64,000 nt of DNA from Burkholderiaceae bacterium. GTDB lineage: Bacteria; Pseudomonadota; Gammaproteobacteria; Burkholderiales; Burkholderiaceae_F. The notes under the pieces were generated by a model that was not told where the DNA came from, did no database searches, and saw nothing but the letters and a program-made list of their open reading frames with translations. A program made the position numbers and the translations under genes. Positions 45,691 to 54,566 of this stretch are shown piece after piece. How positions within the stretch are numbered: position 1 is the first letter of the stretch; each line of letters starts with the position of its first letter. The DNA is taken from the NCBI GenBank assembly GCA_022843955.1, contig JALHMQ010000008.1, positions 120,417 through 184,416 of the forward strand, read 5' to 3'.

Positions 45691-46683
45691 TCACTGCTTG
45701 AGTTCGCGAAGGCGGGCCAGTTCATCCTTGACCGCCTGCTCGACGAGATCGTGCAGCGCATTGGTCAGCGCGGTGCGCAACTGCGTGGTGAACTGTGCCG
45801 TCGCGGTCGCGACCACCGACTCCACGGCAGAAGCGACCTGCGCATCGCCGAGCGGCGCGTCATTCAGGCGCGCAACCAGGTCGCGCAGGATGGACTCGCG
45901 CAGTTCGATCTCCAGTTGCGTCCAGTGCGCGGTCGCGGCGCCGCTGCCGACCGGTGCCTGGCCGGCGGCAAACGCAGTTGCCGTGCCACCCGGCGTGTCC
46001 AGGGGCGGCAGCGCATCGATGGTGGTGGCGGGCAGTCGATCGAAGGTCGGCGCGCTTTCGACCGACGCCGTGGCCAGGTTGGCGGTTGAAGCTGTCCCGG
46101 GCACGCGGATGAGCGAGGCCGGGATCAACATGTCAGTCGCGGCGAAGCCGGGTTCAGGTGCTGCTGGCGCAGGCGCGTGTGCTGCTGCGACTGTCGCCGA
46201 CGTTACGGGTGGGACGTCCGTCGGCGCTGGGGTCGGCTCGGGCGAGGGCGGTGACCAGCGTGCTACGACAGGAGCGGGGGCAGGGATAGAAACGGCGACA
46301 GGAGCAGCGACAGGTACGGCGGCACGGAGTGGCGGCTGCGTGTCTGGCGTCACCAGCCCGGTCTGGGGCAGATCGAGCGGCGGCAGGTCGAAACTCGACA
46401 GGTCAAGCAGGGCCGGCGCCATCGGGATGGTTTCGACCAGCCAGTCGTCGGTCTGAAACTCGCTGCCCAGCAGGGCGGGCGGAGGCGGATCATCGCGCGC
46501 CACCGGCGGCTTCAGCGGCGGCACCGGGGTGGGCGCGGACGAACTGATGTCGTCGGATTCCTTAGGCAGCGTGACGTCGAGGTCCAACGTCGGCAGCAGC
46601 AGCCGCTCAGTCAGGACCGGGATCGACGGATCGTCGAAGGGCGCCGCGGGCATCGGGCGCGATTTTCCGGGGCGATCGCTCAT
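45691..46683 (-). CDS. DUF2486-like proline-rich protein
   Basis: A 330-aa protein of low complexity. The N-terminus has the conserved DPSIPVLTERLLLP, the centre is a long proline/alanine/valine-rich linker, and the C-terminal 90 residues form helices (LRESILRDLVARLNDAPLGD, then LRTALTNALHDLVEQAV). This matches Burkholderiales DUF2486 proteins that sit beside holC. Start at the ATG at 46683, 10 bp after holC. Function unknown. Confidence 0.72.
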   Translation of the reverse strand: MSDRPGKSRPMPAAPFDDPSIPVLTERLLLPTLDLDVTLPKESDDISSSAPTPVPPLKPPVARDDPPPPALLGSEFQTDDWLVETIPMAPALLDLSSFDLPPLDLPQTGLVTPDTQPPLRAAVPVAAPVAVSIPAPAPVVARWSPPSPEPTPAPTDVPPVTSATVAAAHAPAPAAPEPGFAATDMLIPASLIRVPGTASTANLATASVESAPTFDRLPATTIDALPPLDTPGGTATAFAAGQAPVGSGAATAHWTQLEIELRESILRDLVARLNDAPLGDAQVASAVESVVATATAQFTTQLRTALTNALHDLVEQAVKDELARLRELKQ

Positions 46684-46693
46684 GGGCACAAGA

Positions 46694-47125
46694 CTACTCG
46701 GCCTGCACCTTGAAGGTGGTGGGCTCGAGGCCGGCTGCGCGATACGCGTTGAAGCGCGTGCGCGCCTGCGCCCGGTCGGCGTCGTCCAGTGACACCACCT
46801 CGATCACCCGCTCGAACTGCGCAAACCAGGTGGAAAACTGCGGCGGCGTGGCGTCGTCCAGGTTCAGCAGCACGTCGCGCGCGAGCGTCGGATGCGGTTG
46901 CAGCGTGAGCAGGATCGGCGTGCTCGCCGCCAGCGGCGAGTCGGCATACACGTGCGGCAGGAAATCCAGCGCGGAAAAGGTCCACAGTGCGGCATCGAAC
47001 CGCGCCAGTCGGTCGGGTTCGCGGGCGAAAGCGAGGATCGTCTTGCCGGCGCCGCGCACCTTGCGCGCAACCCGGCAGGCGTACTGCAGACGGTGCTCGA
47101 CGTTGAAGTGAAAGTCGATCCTCAT
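46694..47125 (-). CDS. holC: DNA polymerase III chi subunit
   Basis: A 143-aa chi subunit linking the clamp loader to single-strand-binding protein. Features are an N-terminal RIDFHFNVEHRLQYACRVARK, LWTFSALDFLPHVYADSPLA in the middle, and a C-terminal FERVIEVVSLDDADRAQAR. Start at the ATG at 47125, 29 bp after pepA. The order pepA-holC is conserved in betaproteobacteria and supports the assignment. Confidence 0.92.
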   Translation of the reverse strand: MRIDFHFNVEHRLQYACRVARKVRGAGKTILAFAREPDRLARFDAALWTFSALDFLPHVYADSPLAASTPILLTLQPHPTLARDVLLNLDDATPPQFSTWFAQFERVIEVVSLDDADRAQARTRFNAYRAAGLEPTTFKVQAE

Positions 47126-47154
47126 CTGCGCTCGCCCTGCGCCGCAGCGGCGGT

Positions 47155-48639
47155 CTAGGCCGCCTTGTCCATCAGGTAGTGCGTCAGCAACGGCACCGGG
47201 CGGCCGGTCGCGCCCTTGGCCGCGCCGCTTTTCCACGCGGTGCCGGCGATGTCCAGATGCGCCCACTTGTACTTCTTGGTGAAGCGCGCGAGGAAGCACG
47301 CTGCCAGCACCGCGCCTGCCTTGCCGGGTGCGCCGATGTTGGCCATGTCGGCGAAGTTGGATTTGAGCTGGTCCTGGTACTCGTCCTCGACTGGCATCCG
47401 CCACGCGGGATCGACCGCGGTCTTGGACGCCTTCAGCAGGTCGGCGGCAAGCGCGTCGTCGCTGGCGAACAGCCCCGAGTTCACGTCGCCCAGCGCCACC
47501 ACGCAGGCCCCGGTGAGGGTGGCGATGTCGATCACGGCCGCCGGCTTGAAGCGCTCGGCATACGTCAGCGCGTCGCACAGGATCAGGCGCCCCTCGGCAT
47601 CGGTGTTGAGCACCTCGATCGTCTGGCCCGACATCGACGTGAAGATGTCGCCCGGCTTGGAGGCCGTGCTCGACGGCATGTTCTCGCAGGCCACCACCAC
47701 GCCGACCACGTTGACTTTGAGCTTCATCTCGGCGATCGCGCGCAGCGTGCCGAACACCGAGGCGGCGCCGCACATGTCGTACTTCATCTCGTCCATCGTG
47801 GCGCCCGGCTTGAGCGAGATGCCGCCGGTGTCGAACGTGATGCCCTTGCCGACCAGCACCGTGGGCGCGACCGACTTGGCCGCCCCGCTGTACTTCATCA
47901 CGATCAGACGCGGCGGCTGTGCCGAGCCGTTGGTGACCGACAGGAACGAACCCATGCGCAGCTTCTCGATCGCCTTGCGATCGTGCACTTCGACGGCCAG
48001 GCCGCACTCCTTGCCGAGCTTCTTGGCCTGTTCGCCGAGGAAGGTCGGGGTGCACACGTTGCCAGGCAGATTGCCGAGGCGCTTGGTGAGATCCATGCCG
48101 TTGGCCAGAGCCGCGCCTTGCCGCAATCCGGCCTCGGCCTTGGCATCGCGCGCGCCCACCAGCAGTGTCACCGTTGCCGGCGCCGCGGCAGCGTCATCCT
48201 TGACGCTCTTCAACTCATCGCTGCGGAAGATCGATTCGCGCGCGGCCACCACCAGGACGCGTGCCTGCCAGGCGACATCGTCGCGCCCCTTGACCGCCCA
48301 GTCGGTGGCCGCCAGCGCGAGTTCGCGCGAGCCGCTGCCGGCATGCTTGATGGCGCACTTCACGGCGTCGGCATAGCGGCGGTCGCTCAGTTCCCCCGGT
48401 GCGCCGAGGCCGATCAGCAGGACCCGCGGCGCCGCCACGCCAGCCACATTGCGCAGCAATACCGAGTTACCGCGCTTGCCGGTAGCGTCGCCGCTCTTGA
48501 TGGCCGCCTTGACCGCACCCTTGGATGCGGTGTCGATGCGCTTGGCCGCTGCGGTGAGCGTGCCGTCAGAGTGAATGCCGACCGCCACGCAATCTGCCTT
48601 GATCGTCTCGGGCGCAGCAACCTTCGTGATAAATTCCAT
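47155..48639 (-). CDS. pepA: Leucyl aminopeptidase (M17)
   Basis: A 494-aa M17 cytosolic aminopeptidase that removes N-terminal residues, using two metal ions. The signature [14 protein letters not shown] and [17 protein letters not shown] provide metal ligands. The N-terminal macro-like domain is present. I chose the ATG at 48639, with AGGAAG upstream. It diverges from lptF, the usual betaproteobacterial arrangement. Confidence 0.96.
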   Translation of the reverse strand: MEFITKVAAPETIKADCVAVGIHSDGTLTAAAKRIDTASKGAVKAAIKSGDATGKRGNSVLLRNVAGVAAPRVLLIGLGAPGELSDRRYADAVKCAIKHAGSGSRELALAATDWAVKGRDDVAWQARVLVVAARESIFRSDELKSVKDDAAAAPATVTLLVGARDAKAEAGLRQGAALANGMDLTKRLGNLPGNVCTPTFLGEQAKKLGKECGLAVEVHDRKAIEKLRMGSFLSVTNGSAQPPRLIVMKYSGAAKSVAPTVLVGKGITFDTGGISLKPGATMDEMKYDMCGAASVFGTLRAIAEMKLKVNVVGVVVACENMPSSTASKPGDIFTSMSGQTIEVLNTDAEGRLILCDALTYAERFKPAAVIDIATLTGACVVALGDVNSGLFASDDALAADLLKASKTAVDPAWRMPVEDEYQDQLKSNFADMANIGAPGKAGAVLAACFLARFTKKYKWAHLDIAGTAWKSGAAKGATGRPVPLLTHYLMDKAA

Positions 48640-48941
48640 CGCGTTTTTCTTCCTGGCAGTCGATGCCAAAGCAGATGTCAAAGCGCGCTTCGGGGATCGT
48701 GCTGAAGCGATGCAATCGCTCCCAGCTGTCTGCCTTGCGCTTGCGAAAAATCCGGCGCGCTCATCGTTGTATCGAATCTCACCGTCGTGCCATCGCCAAC
48801 GCCATGTTGCTCACGTGACCGCCCGGTGAACGAGGCGGCGCAGTATAGCGGCGGCCTTCCGCAAGCGACTTGTTGCGTTCAGCGCCGCGTCGCGCCCGGT
48901 CGACACTGCTTCGTATCGGCATTAAAGAGGGTGCGGCGCGG
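48640..48941. other. Divergent 302-bp intergenic region pepA-lptF
   Basis: The region must contain promoters for pepA (minus) and lptFG (plus). I see no stem-loop or palindrome of note and no confident -35/-10 pair. An upstream extension of the lptF frame starts at 48870 but lacks homology to LptF. Confidence 0.4.
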
Positions 48942-50051
48942 ATGATCTTTCGCCGCGCCATCGTCGCCGAACTGACGAGCAATGCCGGCGCGGTGTTTAC
49001 CGTGCTCTTTTCGATTCTCTTCTCGGTCGGTCTCGTGCGCATCCTGGGGGACGCCGCCGGCGGTCGCGTCGACAACCAGGCGGTATTCGCACTGGTGGCG
49101 CTCACGGCGCTGACATGGCTTCCGCAACTGCTCACGCTGACCTTGTTCATCGCCGTGCTGATCACGGTGACCCGAGCGTTCCGGGACTCCGAGATGATCG
49201 TGTGGTTCGCTTCCGGCCAGAGCCTGCTCGCCTGGGTACGGCCGGTGCTGCGGTTCGTGCTGCCGGTGGCGCTCGTGGTGGCACTGCTGGCTTTGTTTGC
49301 CACGCCGTGGGCGCAGCGCCAGATCATCGAAAGCCGCGACCGCTTTGCCCAGCGCGACGACGTCAGTCGCGTGGCGCCCGGTCGGTTCATCGAATCGGGC
49401 GCAGCGGATCGCGTGTTCTTCGTCGAATCGGTTGACCTGCAGTCGGCCTCCGTGCGCAACGTGTTCGTCAGTCACCGCAGCCAGGGACGCGAAGGCGTGA
49501 TCGTGGCTGCCGAAGGCGTGATCGAGGTGCGGCCCGATGGCGAACGCTATCTGGTGCTGTCGCGTGGCCGACGCTACGAGGGCACGCCGGGGCAGGCCGA
49601 ATACCGACTGGTGGAGTTCGAGCGCTATGCGATCCGCATCGAGTCGCGGCCCGACGCACCATTGCAGGAGATTCGTGCGCGTGCCAAGACAACGCGTGAA
49701 CTGCTGCGCGAGCGCACGCCGTTTAATGACGCGGAACTGTTGTGGCGGGTCGGCATTCCGATCGTCACGCTGCTGCTGGGGCTGCTGGCGGTGCCGCTGG
49801 CGTGGACCAATCCGCGCATCGGCCGCTCGGCGAACCTGCTGGTGGCGATTCTCGTCTTCTTTCTGTATCTCACGTCGATCCAGCTGATCCAGGCGAACGT
49901 GCAGATGCAACGCATGTCGTTTCGCGGTGCGGTTTGGATCCCTCATGTGATTGCGCTGGCAGCGATCGTCCTGCTGTTCACGCGCCGCGTCTACCTGCAG
50001 CGCTGGCTGCCGCAATGGCGGCGGCGGCCGCGTGCGCCGGGGCCGACGTGA
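48942..50051 (+). CDS. lptF: LPS export ABC transporter permease LptF
   Basis: A 369-aa inner-membrane subunit of the LptB2FG lipopolysaccharide extractor. It has six helices in two groups (residues about 15-125 and 265-355) around a periplasmic beta-jellyroll (PGRFIESGAADRVFFVES region). MIFRRAIVAELTSNAGAVF is the standard start. Its TGA overlaps the GTG of lptG (GTGA), so the two are made in step. The presence of LPS export fits a Gram-negative envelope. Confidence 0.94.
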   Translation: MIFRRAIVAELTSNAGAVFTVLFSILFSVGLVRILGDAAGGRVDNQAVFALVALTALTWLPQLLTLTLFIAVLITVTRAFRDSEMIVWFASGQSLLAWVRPVLRFVLPVALVVALLALFATPWAQRQIIESRDRFAQRDDVSRVAPGRFIESGAADRVFFVESVDLQSASVRNVFVSHRSQGREGVIVAAEGVIEVRPDGERYLVLSRGRRYEGTPGQAEYRLVEFERYAIRIESRPDAPLQEIRARAKTTRELLRERTPFNDAELLWRVGIPIVTLLLGLLAVPLAWTNPRIGRSANLLVAILVFFLYLTSIQLIQANVQMQRMSFRGAVWIPHVIALAAIVLLFTRRVYLQRWLPQWRRRPRAPGPT

Positions 50052-51196
50052 TCACACTCAAGCGCTATCTGGGCAAGGAGGTGGCGCAGGCGACCGGCTT
50101 CGTGCTGCTGGCGCTGCTGGCGATTTTCGCCTTCTTCGATGTCGTCGGCCAGCTCGACGATGTGGGGCAGGCGGGTTACACGCTCAGCGCCGCACTCATC
50201 TACGTGCTGCTGTCGCAGCCTTCGCGCGTCTACGAATTGATGCCGATCGCCGGCCTGATCGGCACCATCTATGCGCTGTCCAAGCTCGCGGCCAGCAGCG
50301 AGTTCACCATCATGCGTGTCTCAGGCATGAGCACCCGGCGCCTTGCGCTGTGGGTGATCAATGTCGGGGTCTTTCTGGTGGCGGCCACCTACCTGACTGG
50401 CGAGGTGGTGGCGCCGCCGCTGGAACGCATGGCGCAGCGCGTGAAGATCCAGAGCACGAACGCGGGCATTGGCACCGAGTTCCGTTCGGGCGCCTGGACG
50501 CGCGACATCGTGCGCGACGCGCAGGGCCAGGTGCAGCTGCTGCGCTTCGTCAACGTGCGCGTGGTGCGGCCGGACACCACGACCGCCCTGTGGCGCATCT
50601 TCGAGTTCGACGCGCAGTTCAGGCTGCGCTCGATCGCCACCGCCGAGGCCGGCGTGTACCTGCCGCCGACGGTGGACGCGCGTGGCGCCTGGCAGTTGAC
50701 GGGCGTGGTGGAGACCCGCGTTCCCACGGTGGATCGAGACGACGACGTGCCGTCAGCCCTCAGCACGCAAATCGTGCGCGAACCGACACGTCGCTGGGAG
50801 ACCGAGCTGTCGCCGGAGATCTTTGGCGTGCTGCTGGTCAGCCCCGAACGGATGTCGATGGTGGCGCTGGTGCAGTACATCCGGCATCTGGCCGACAACA
50901 GCCAACGCACCGACCGCTACGAAATCGCGTTCTGGAACAAGGTGTTCTATCCGCTTGCCATCTTGGTGATGATGGCGCTGGCGCTGCCGTTCGCCTACCT
51001 GCATGTGCGCGAAGGCAGCGTGAGCCTGAAGATTTTCACTGGCGTGATGATTGGCGTCGGCTTTTACATGCTCAACAAGCTGTTCGGCCATCTGGGCCTG
51101 CTCAACACCTGGCCACCGATCGTGGTGGCGGCGTTGCCGAGCCTGGTGGTGCTCACGATCGCGCTCGGTACGCTGTACTGGATCGAACGGCGCTGA
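50048..51196 (+). CDS. lptG: LPS export ABC transporter permease LptG
   Basis: A 382-aa partner of LptF. ITLKRYLGKEVAQATGFVLL is the usual N-terminus, with six helices, a periplasmic jellyroll and a C-terminal FWNKVFYPLAILVMMALALP. The GTG start at 50048 overlaps the lptF stop by four bases. An alternative upstream start would run through lptF and lacks homology. Confidence 0.94.
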   Translation: MITLKRYLGKEVAQATGFVLLALLAIFAFFDVVGQLDDVGQAGYTLSAALIYVLLSQPSRVYELMPIAGLIGTIYALSKLAASSEFTIMRVSGMSTRRLALWVINVGVFLVAATYLTGEVVAPPLERMAQRVKIQSTNAGIGTEFRSGAWTRDIVRDAQGQVQLLRFVNVRVVRPDTTTALWRIFEFDAQFRLRSIATAEAGVYLPPTVDARGAWQLTGVVETRVPTVDRDDDVPSALSTQIVREPTRRWETELSPEIFGVLLVSPERMSMVALVQYIRHLADNSQRTDRYEIAFWNKVFYPLAILVMMALALPFAYLHVREGSVSLKIFTGVMIGVGFYMLNKLFGHLGLLNTWPPIVVAALPSLVVLTIALGTLYWIERR

Positions 51197-51227
51197 CGGG
51201 CAGCTCGAAATTTGCAGGAGCTCTCCG

Positions 51228-51734
51228 ATGAAGTCCAGTGCCCATGCATGCGTGCTCGCCGCTTGCGTCGCTTTGTCTGCCAGCGGCGCGGCCGCCCGCC
51301 CGTTGTCACTGGAGCAGGCGTTTCGCACCTGCGCCGGTCTGCCGACTCACCGGCTGGCGGGCGACCTGATGCGCTCCGTCTGGGATATCGCGGAGCGCAG
51401 CACGTTTGCTGCACGCCATGAGATGTCGATACGTCGCTATCGGCTGGTCGATCCTGGTGCCGACGAGACGGCGGCGCGCACGGCGATCGTCGATCTGGTG
51501 CGCCCCGCCCCGGTCGCAGGTGTAAGCCCGCGAGTGCTCAGTGCCACGGCCTGCGAGTTCGGCTGTCGCCTGCGCATGTGGTCTCTCGAGTTCGGTGTGT
51601 TGAGCGCCTCGCAGGCAGACCAGATGGCGAGCTGGGTGGCTGCCGCGCAATCCCCAGACGAAGGGGCCGGCCGGGTCGAGTTCGTGGTCGACCCCGACGG
51701 CAGCGCAGCACTCATCTGCGACATCGGCCGCTGA
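51228..51734 (+). CDS. Small exported protein of unknown function
   Basis: A 168-aa protein with a Sec signal peptide (MKSSAHACVLAACVALSASG, cleavage near AAA-R). The mature part has cysteines in FRTCAGL, ATACEFGCRLRMW and ALICDIGR, which could form two disulfides. I recognise no family. GCAGGAG lies seven bases before the ATG. It sits 31 bp after lptG and may share that transcript, so an envelope role is possible but unproven. Confidence 0.68.
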   Translation: MKSSAHACVLAACVALSASGAAARPLSLEQAFRTCAGLPTHRLAGDLMRSVWDIAERSTFAARHEMSIRRYRLVDPGADETAARTAIVDLVRPAPVAGVSPRVLSATACEFGCRLRMWSLEFGVLSASQADQMASWVAAAQSPDEGAGRVEFVVDPDGSAALICDIGR

Positions 51735-51800
51735 TGCGGAAAGCTCGAGCCTGCGGCTCCGACGCCACGGGTGCGACGTGCGCCGCAGATGCGGATTCGA

Positions 51801-52817
51801 TCAGTGGCTCTTCTCGCCGTCGCTCTTTTTCGCCGGGAACGGATAAGCGCCGCCGCCGCCGCCGCGCGGCGGAATGCGCAGGCTCAGCAGCATCGTCGCC
51901 GTCAGCACCACGACGGTGAAGCCGAGAGACCAGACCACCGGGATCTTGTAGATGTCGATCAGCAGCATCTTGGTGCCGATGAACACCAGCACGATCGCCA
52001 GGCCGTAGGAAAGCAGGTGGAACCGCTCGTGCATGTTGGCGAGCAGGAAGTACATCGCCCGCAGGCCGAGGATCGCGAACACGTTGGAGGTCAGCACGAT
52101 GAACGGATCGGTCGTGATGGCGAAGATCGCCGGAATCGAATCGACCGCGAAGACGACGTCGACGATGCCGATCAGCATGATCACCACCAGCAGCGGCGTG
52201 GCCGTCTTCACGCCGTTGTGCATGGTGAAGAACTTCTCGCCGTCGTAGTGCGGCGCGATCTTCATCTTCTTGCGGATCCACTTGAGCGCGGGATTGGCCT
52301 CCAGGTCCGGTTCCTGGCCGGCCGCCCACCACATCTTCACGCCGGTGAAGACGAGGAACAGTCCGAACAGGTAGAGAATCCAGTGGAACTGCGCGATCAG
52401 CCAGGCGCCCACCAGGATCATGATCGCGCGCAGCACGAGCGCACCCAGGATCCCGATCATCAGCACGCGCTTCTGGAACTCGGCGGGCACCGCAAAGTAG
52501 GTGAACACCATCAGGAACACGAAGATGTTGTCGACCGCGAGCGCCTTTTCGACCAGGTAGCCGGTGATGAACTCGAGCGACTTGGCCTGGGCAAGCTCGC
52601 GCGCCGCGGCATCGGTGCCGGTGCCGCCGAGGTACCACCAGAGCCAACCCACGAAGACGAACGACACCATCACCCAGATCAGGGACCAGATGGCCGCCTC
52701 CCGGGTGGAAACCTTGTGCGCGCCCTGCTTGCTCATGGCGAAGAAATCGATGAGGAGCGCCACGAAGACGAAGGCGGCAAAAAGCATCCACATCAGCGGG
52801 GTGCCGATGGACATCAT
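51801..52817 (-). CDS. TerC/Alx-family membrane protein, probable manganese exporter
   Basis: A 338-aa polytopic protein of the TerC family (about eight to nine helices). Membrane acidic residues are conserved in KALAVDNIFVFLMVF and DVVFAVDSIPAIFAITTDPF. Alx and related proteins export or buffer manganese. The 5' leader is a yybP-ykoY riboswitch with its own promoter, which strongly supports a manganese function. A glycine-rich run (PPRGGGGG) precedes a charged tail. Start at 52817, or the adjacent ATG at 52814. Confidence 0.9.
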   Translation of the reverse strand: MMSIGTPLMWMLFAAFVFVALLIDFFAMSKQGAHKVSTREAAIWSLIWVMVSFVFVGWLWWYLGGTGTDAAARELAQAKSLEFITGYLVEKALAVDNIFVFLMVFTYFAVPAEFQKRVLMIGILGALVLRAIMILVGAWLIAQFHWILYLFGLFLVFTGVKMWWAAGQEPDLEANPALKWIRKKMKIAPHYDGEKFFTMHNGVKTATPLLVVIMLIGIVDVVFAVDSIPAIFAITTDPFIVLTSNVFAILGLRAMYFLLANMHERFHLLSYGLAIVLVFIGTKMLLIDIYKIPVVWSLGFTVVVLTATMLLSLRIPPRGGGGGAYPFPAKKSDGEKSH

Positions 52818-52867
52818 GGGAAAAGACCTTTAGTGAGCGATCCGGCGCGACCGCGAAGCGTGAGCGT

Positions 52868-53038
52868 GAAGGGGGTGCCCGTCAGGTCTTGCCTGTCCGC
52901 GCAGCCGCAATCGCTGGACGCGATGCGGCAAAAGCTGTGCGGACCACCTTGCCGGGCCAGCGATCAAGCGCCATGCGATCGTGGGTCCGTGTTGACGACA
53001 AGGTGGTGGGGCAAATGCCCCGGCTACTCCCCTTCTGA
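52868..53038 (-). ncRNA. yybP-ykoY (manganese) riboswitch in the terC leader
   Basis: On the minus strand the leader contains the two conserved loop cores of the class: GGGGAGTAGCC at the 5' side and GTCGTCAACACGG about 35 nt later. A GGCAAGACC element follows near the 3' side. A closing helix pairs GAAGGGG (about 53029-53035) with CCCCTTC (about 52868-52874). The sequence AAGACCT (52884-52890) is complementary to the start-proximal AGGTCTT (52823-52829), which overlaps the ribosome site, giving a plausible switch. A TerC/Alx gene is the canonical downstream gene. Confidence 0.85.
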
Positions 53039-53047
53039 AGCGGGCGC

Positions 53048-53077
53048 ATTAGACCAGTGCGGCGGAAGGGGTGTCAA
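53048..53077 (-). promoter_or_regulatory. Promoter of the riboswitch-terC transcript
   Basis: Minus strand: a perfect -35 TTGACA (53072-53077), 18-bp spacer, and -10 TCTAAT (53048-53053, five of six). Transcription would begin near 53041, immediately before the riboswitch core. Confidence 0.75.
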
Positions 53078-53422
53078 TCATTCCGGATAAGACAGATGCA
53101 CCCGGACTGCATCGTGGCTTTCCCTAGGCCAGGTTTCGCGTTCCCGATCGATGCGGTACGAGGCTGATAGTCGCTGCTGTCGGCACCCGATAAAGGCGGA
53201 GGGGCAGTCTGACCGCCTGCAGTGCAGGCGTACTGCGGTGCGCCTGTTCGATTTCCGGCTGACCCGCGGTCCCTGCGCAGTGGACGAAGGCGGTGCCGGC
53301 GCGATTGCGGCCGCCCTTGCCCTGCGCCAAAGCACGGGCGCGCGCTCGGCGTCCAATCTCGGCAGAATCGTGCTGCGGTCGCGGCACCGATGAACCGCTA
53401 CACCATAACAACAGGGCGACAC
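53078..53422. other. 345-bp region between the terC promoter and the FabH-like gene
   Basis: No gene is supportable here. A 15-bp inverted repeat (7-bp arms, one-base centre) lies at 53215-53229. The promoter for the plus-strand FabH-like gene should be in this region but is not obvious by eye. Confidence 0.45.
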
Positions 53423-54559
53423 ATGATGATGAACGCTGCCATCACCGGCTGGGGCAAGTGCATGCCGCCCGCCGTCCTCACCAATGCAGACCTGTCCACG
53501 TTCCTCGAGACCGATGACGAGTGGATCGTCAGCCGCACCGGCATGCACGAGCGGCGCGTGTCGCACGTGCCTGCCATCGAAATGGCCACGGTGGCGGCGG
53601 CGCGCGCACTGGCGTGCGCCGGGCTGGCGGCCGGCGACGTCGACCTGATTGTGTACGGCAGCTGCAGCAACGACGAGCAGGTGCCCAACTCGGCATCTGG
53701 CGTGCAGGTGCGCCTGGGTGCCGCGCATGCAGCGTCCATGGACATCAACACCGCGTGCACCAGCTTTCTGTACGGCGTGTCCAGCGCGGCGGCCATGATC
53801 CGCACCGGCGCCGTGCGCAACGCGGTGGTGATCGGCGTCGAGTTGATCTCGCCGTACATGGACTGGAGCAATCGCGGTGTCGCCGTGCTGTTCGGCGACG
53901 GTTGTGCGGCGGTGGTGCTGCAGGCCACCGACGAGCCGTTCGGCCTGCTGGGGGAGAAGCTCGGTTGTTATGCCGAGTCACGCCAGGCGCTGCGCGTACG
54001 CGGCATGGGCTGCACCTACGCCAATCGCGGCCTCACGCTGGGCGACACGCAGTGGGACTTCGACGGCCAGGAAATCTTCAAGCGCGCGGTGCACGGCATG
54101 GGTGAGGCCGCCGCCGAGGTGATGAAAAAGTGCGGTGTGCAGGCGAGCGACGTCGACCTGGTGGTGCCGCACCAAGCCAACTTGCGCATCATCGAAGCCG
54201 TGGTCAAGCGCATCCATGTCCCGCTGGACAAGGTCATGTTGACCGTGCAGCGCTACGGCAACATGAGTGCGGCTACGGTGCCGGTGGCGCTGGTCGAGGC
54301 GCTCGAAACCGGCCGCGTGACCCCCGGCTCACTGCTGCTGATGCCCGCGTTCGGCGCCGGCCTGACCCTGTGCGCTCACCTGATCCGCTGGGGTCAGCGG
54401 GTCACGCCGCTGGGCACCACAGACATCGACCTGCCGCCTTGCACCGAGACTGCGCTGGACATGGTCAACCGCATCCGGCAGGTCAAGGCATCGGCTGTCG
54501 AGCGTTCGGGCGCCGCGTTGATGGCGCCCACGCTGGCCGAAACGCTCGGCTCGCGTTGA
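53423..54559 (+). CDS. 3-oxoacyl-ACP synthase III-like protein (FabH family)
   Basis: A 378-aa ketosynthase III homologue. The triad is intact: Cys in INTACTSFLYG, His in VVPHQANLRIIEAV, and Asn in RYGNMSAATVP. The N-terminus AAITGWGKCMPPAVLTN is typical. It is about 50 residues longer than housekeeping FabH because of a C-terminal extension after LIRWGQRVTPLG. It stands alone, away from fab genes, so it may prime a special acyl chain or salvage acyl-CoA. Starts at 53423, 53426 and 53429 are all possible; an upstream ATG at 53390 is less likely. Confidence 0.85.
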   Translation: MMMNAAITGWGKCMPPAVLTNADLSTFLETDDEWIVSRTGMHERRVSHVPAIEMATVAAARALACAGLAAGDVDLIVYGSCSNDEQVPNSASGVQVRLGAAHAASMDINTACTSFLYGVSSAAAMIRTGAVRNAVVIGVELISPYMDWSNRGVAVLFGDGCAAVVLQATDEPFGLLGEKLGCYAESRQALRVRGMGCTYANRGLTLGDTQWDFDGQEIFKRAVHGMGEAAAEVMKKCGVQASDVDLVVPHQANLRIIEAVVKRIHVPLDKVMLTVQRYGNMSAATVPVALVEALETGRVTPGSLLLMPAFGAGLTLCAHLIRWGQRVTPLGTTDIDLPPCTETALDMVNRIRQVKASAVERSGAALMAPTLAETLGSR

Positions 54560-54566
54560 GATAGTC

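Noticed and set aside
53215..53229. 15-bp inverted repeat upstream of the FabH-like gene
   Set aside because: No T-run or promoter elements lie near it, and there is no evidence of a regulator.
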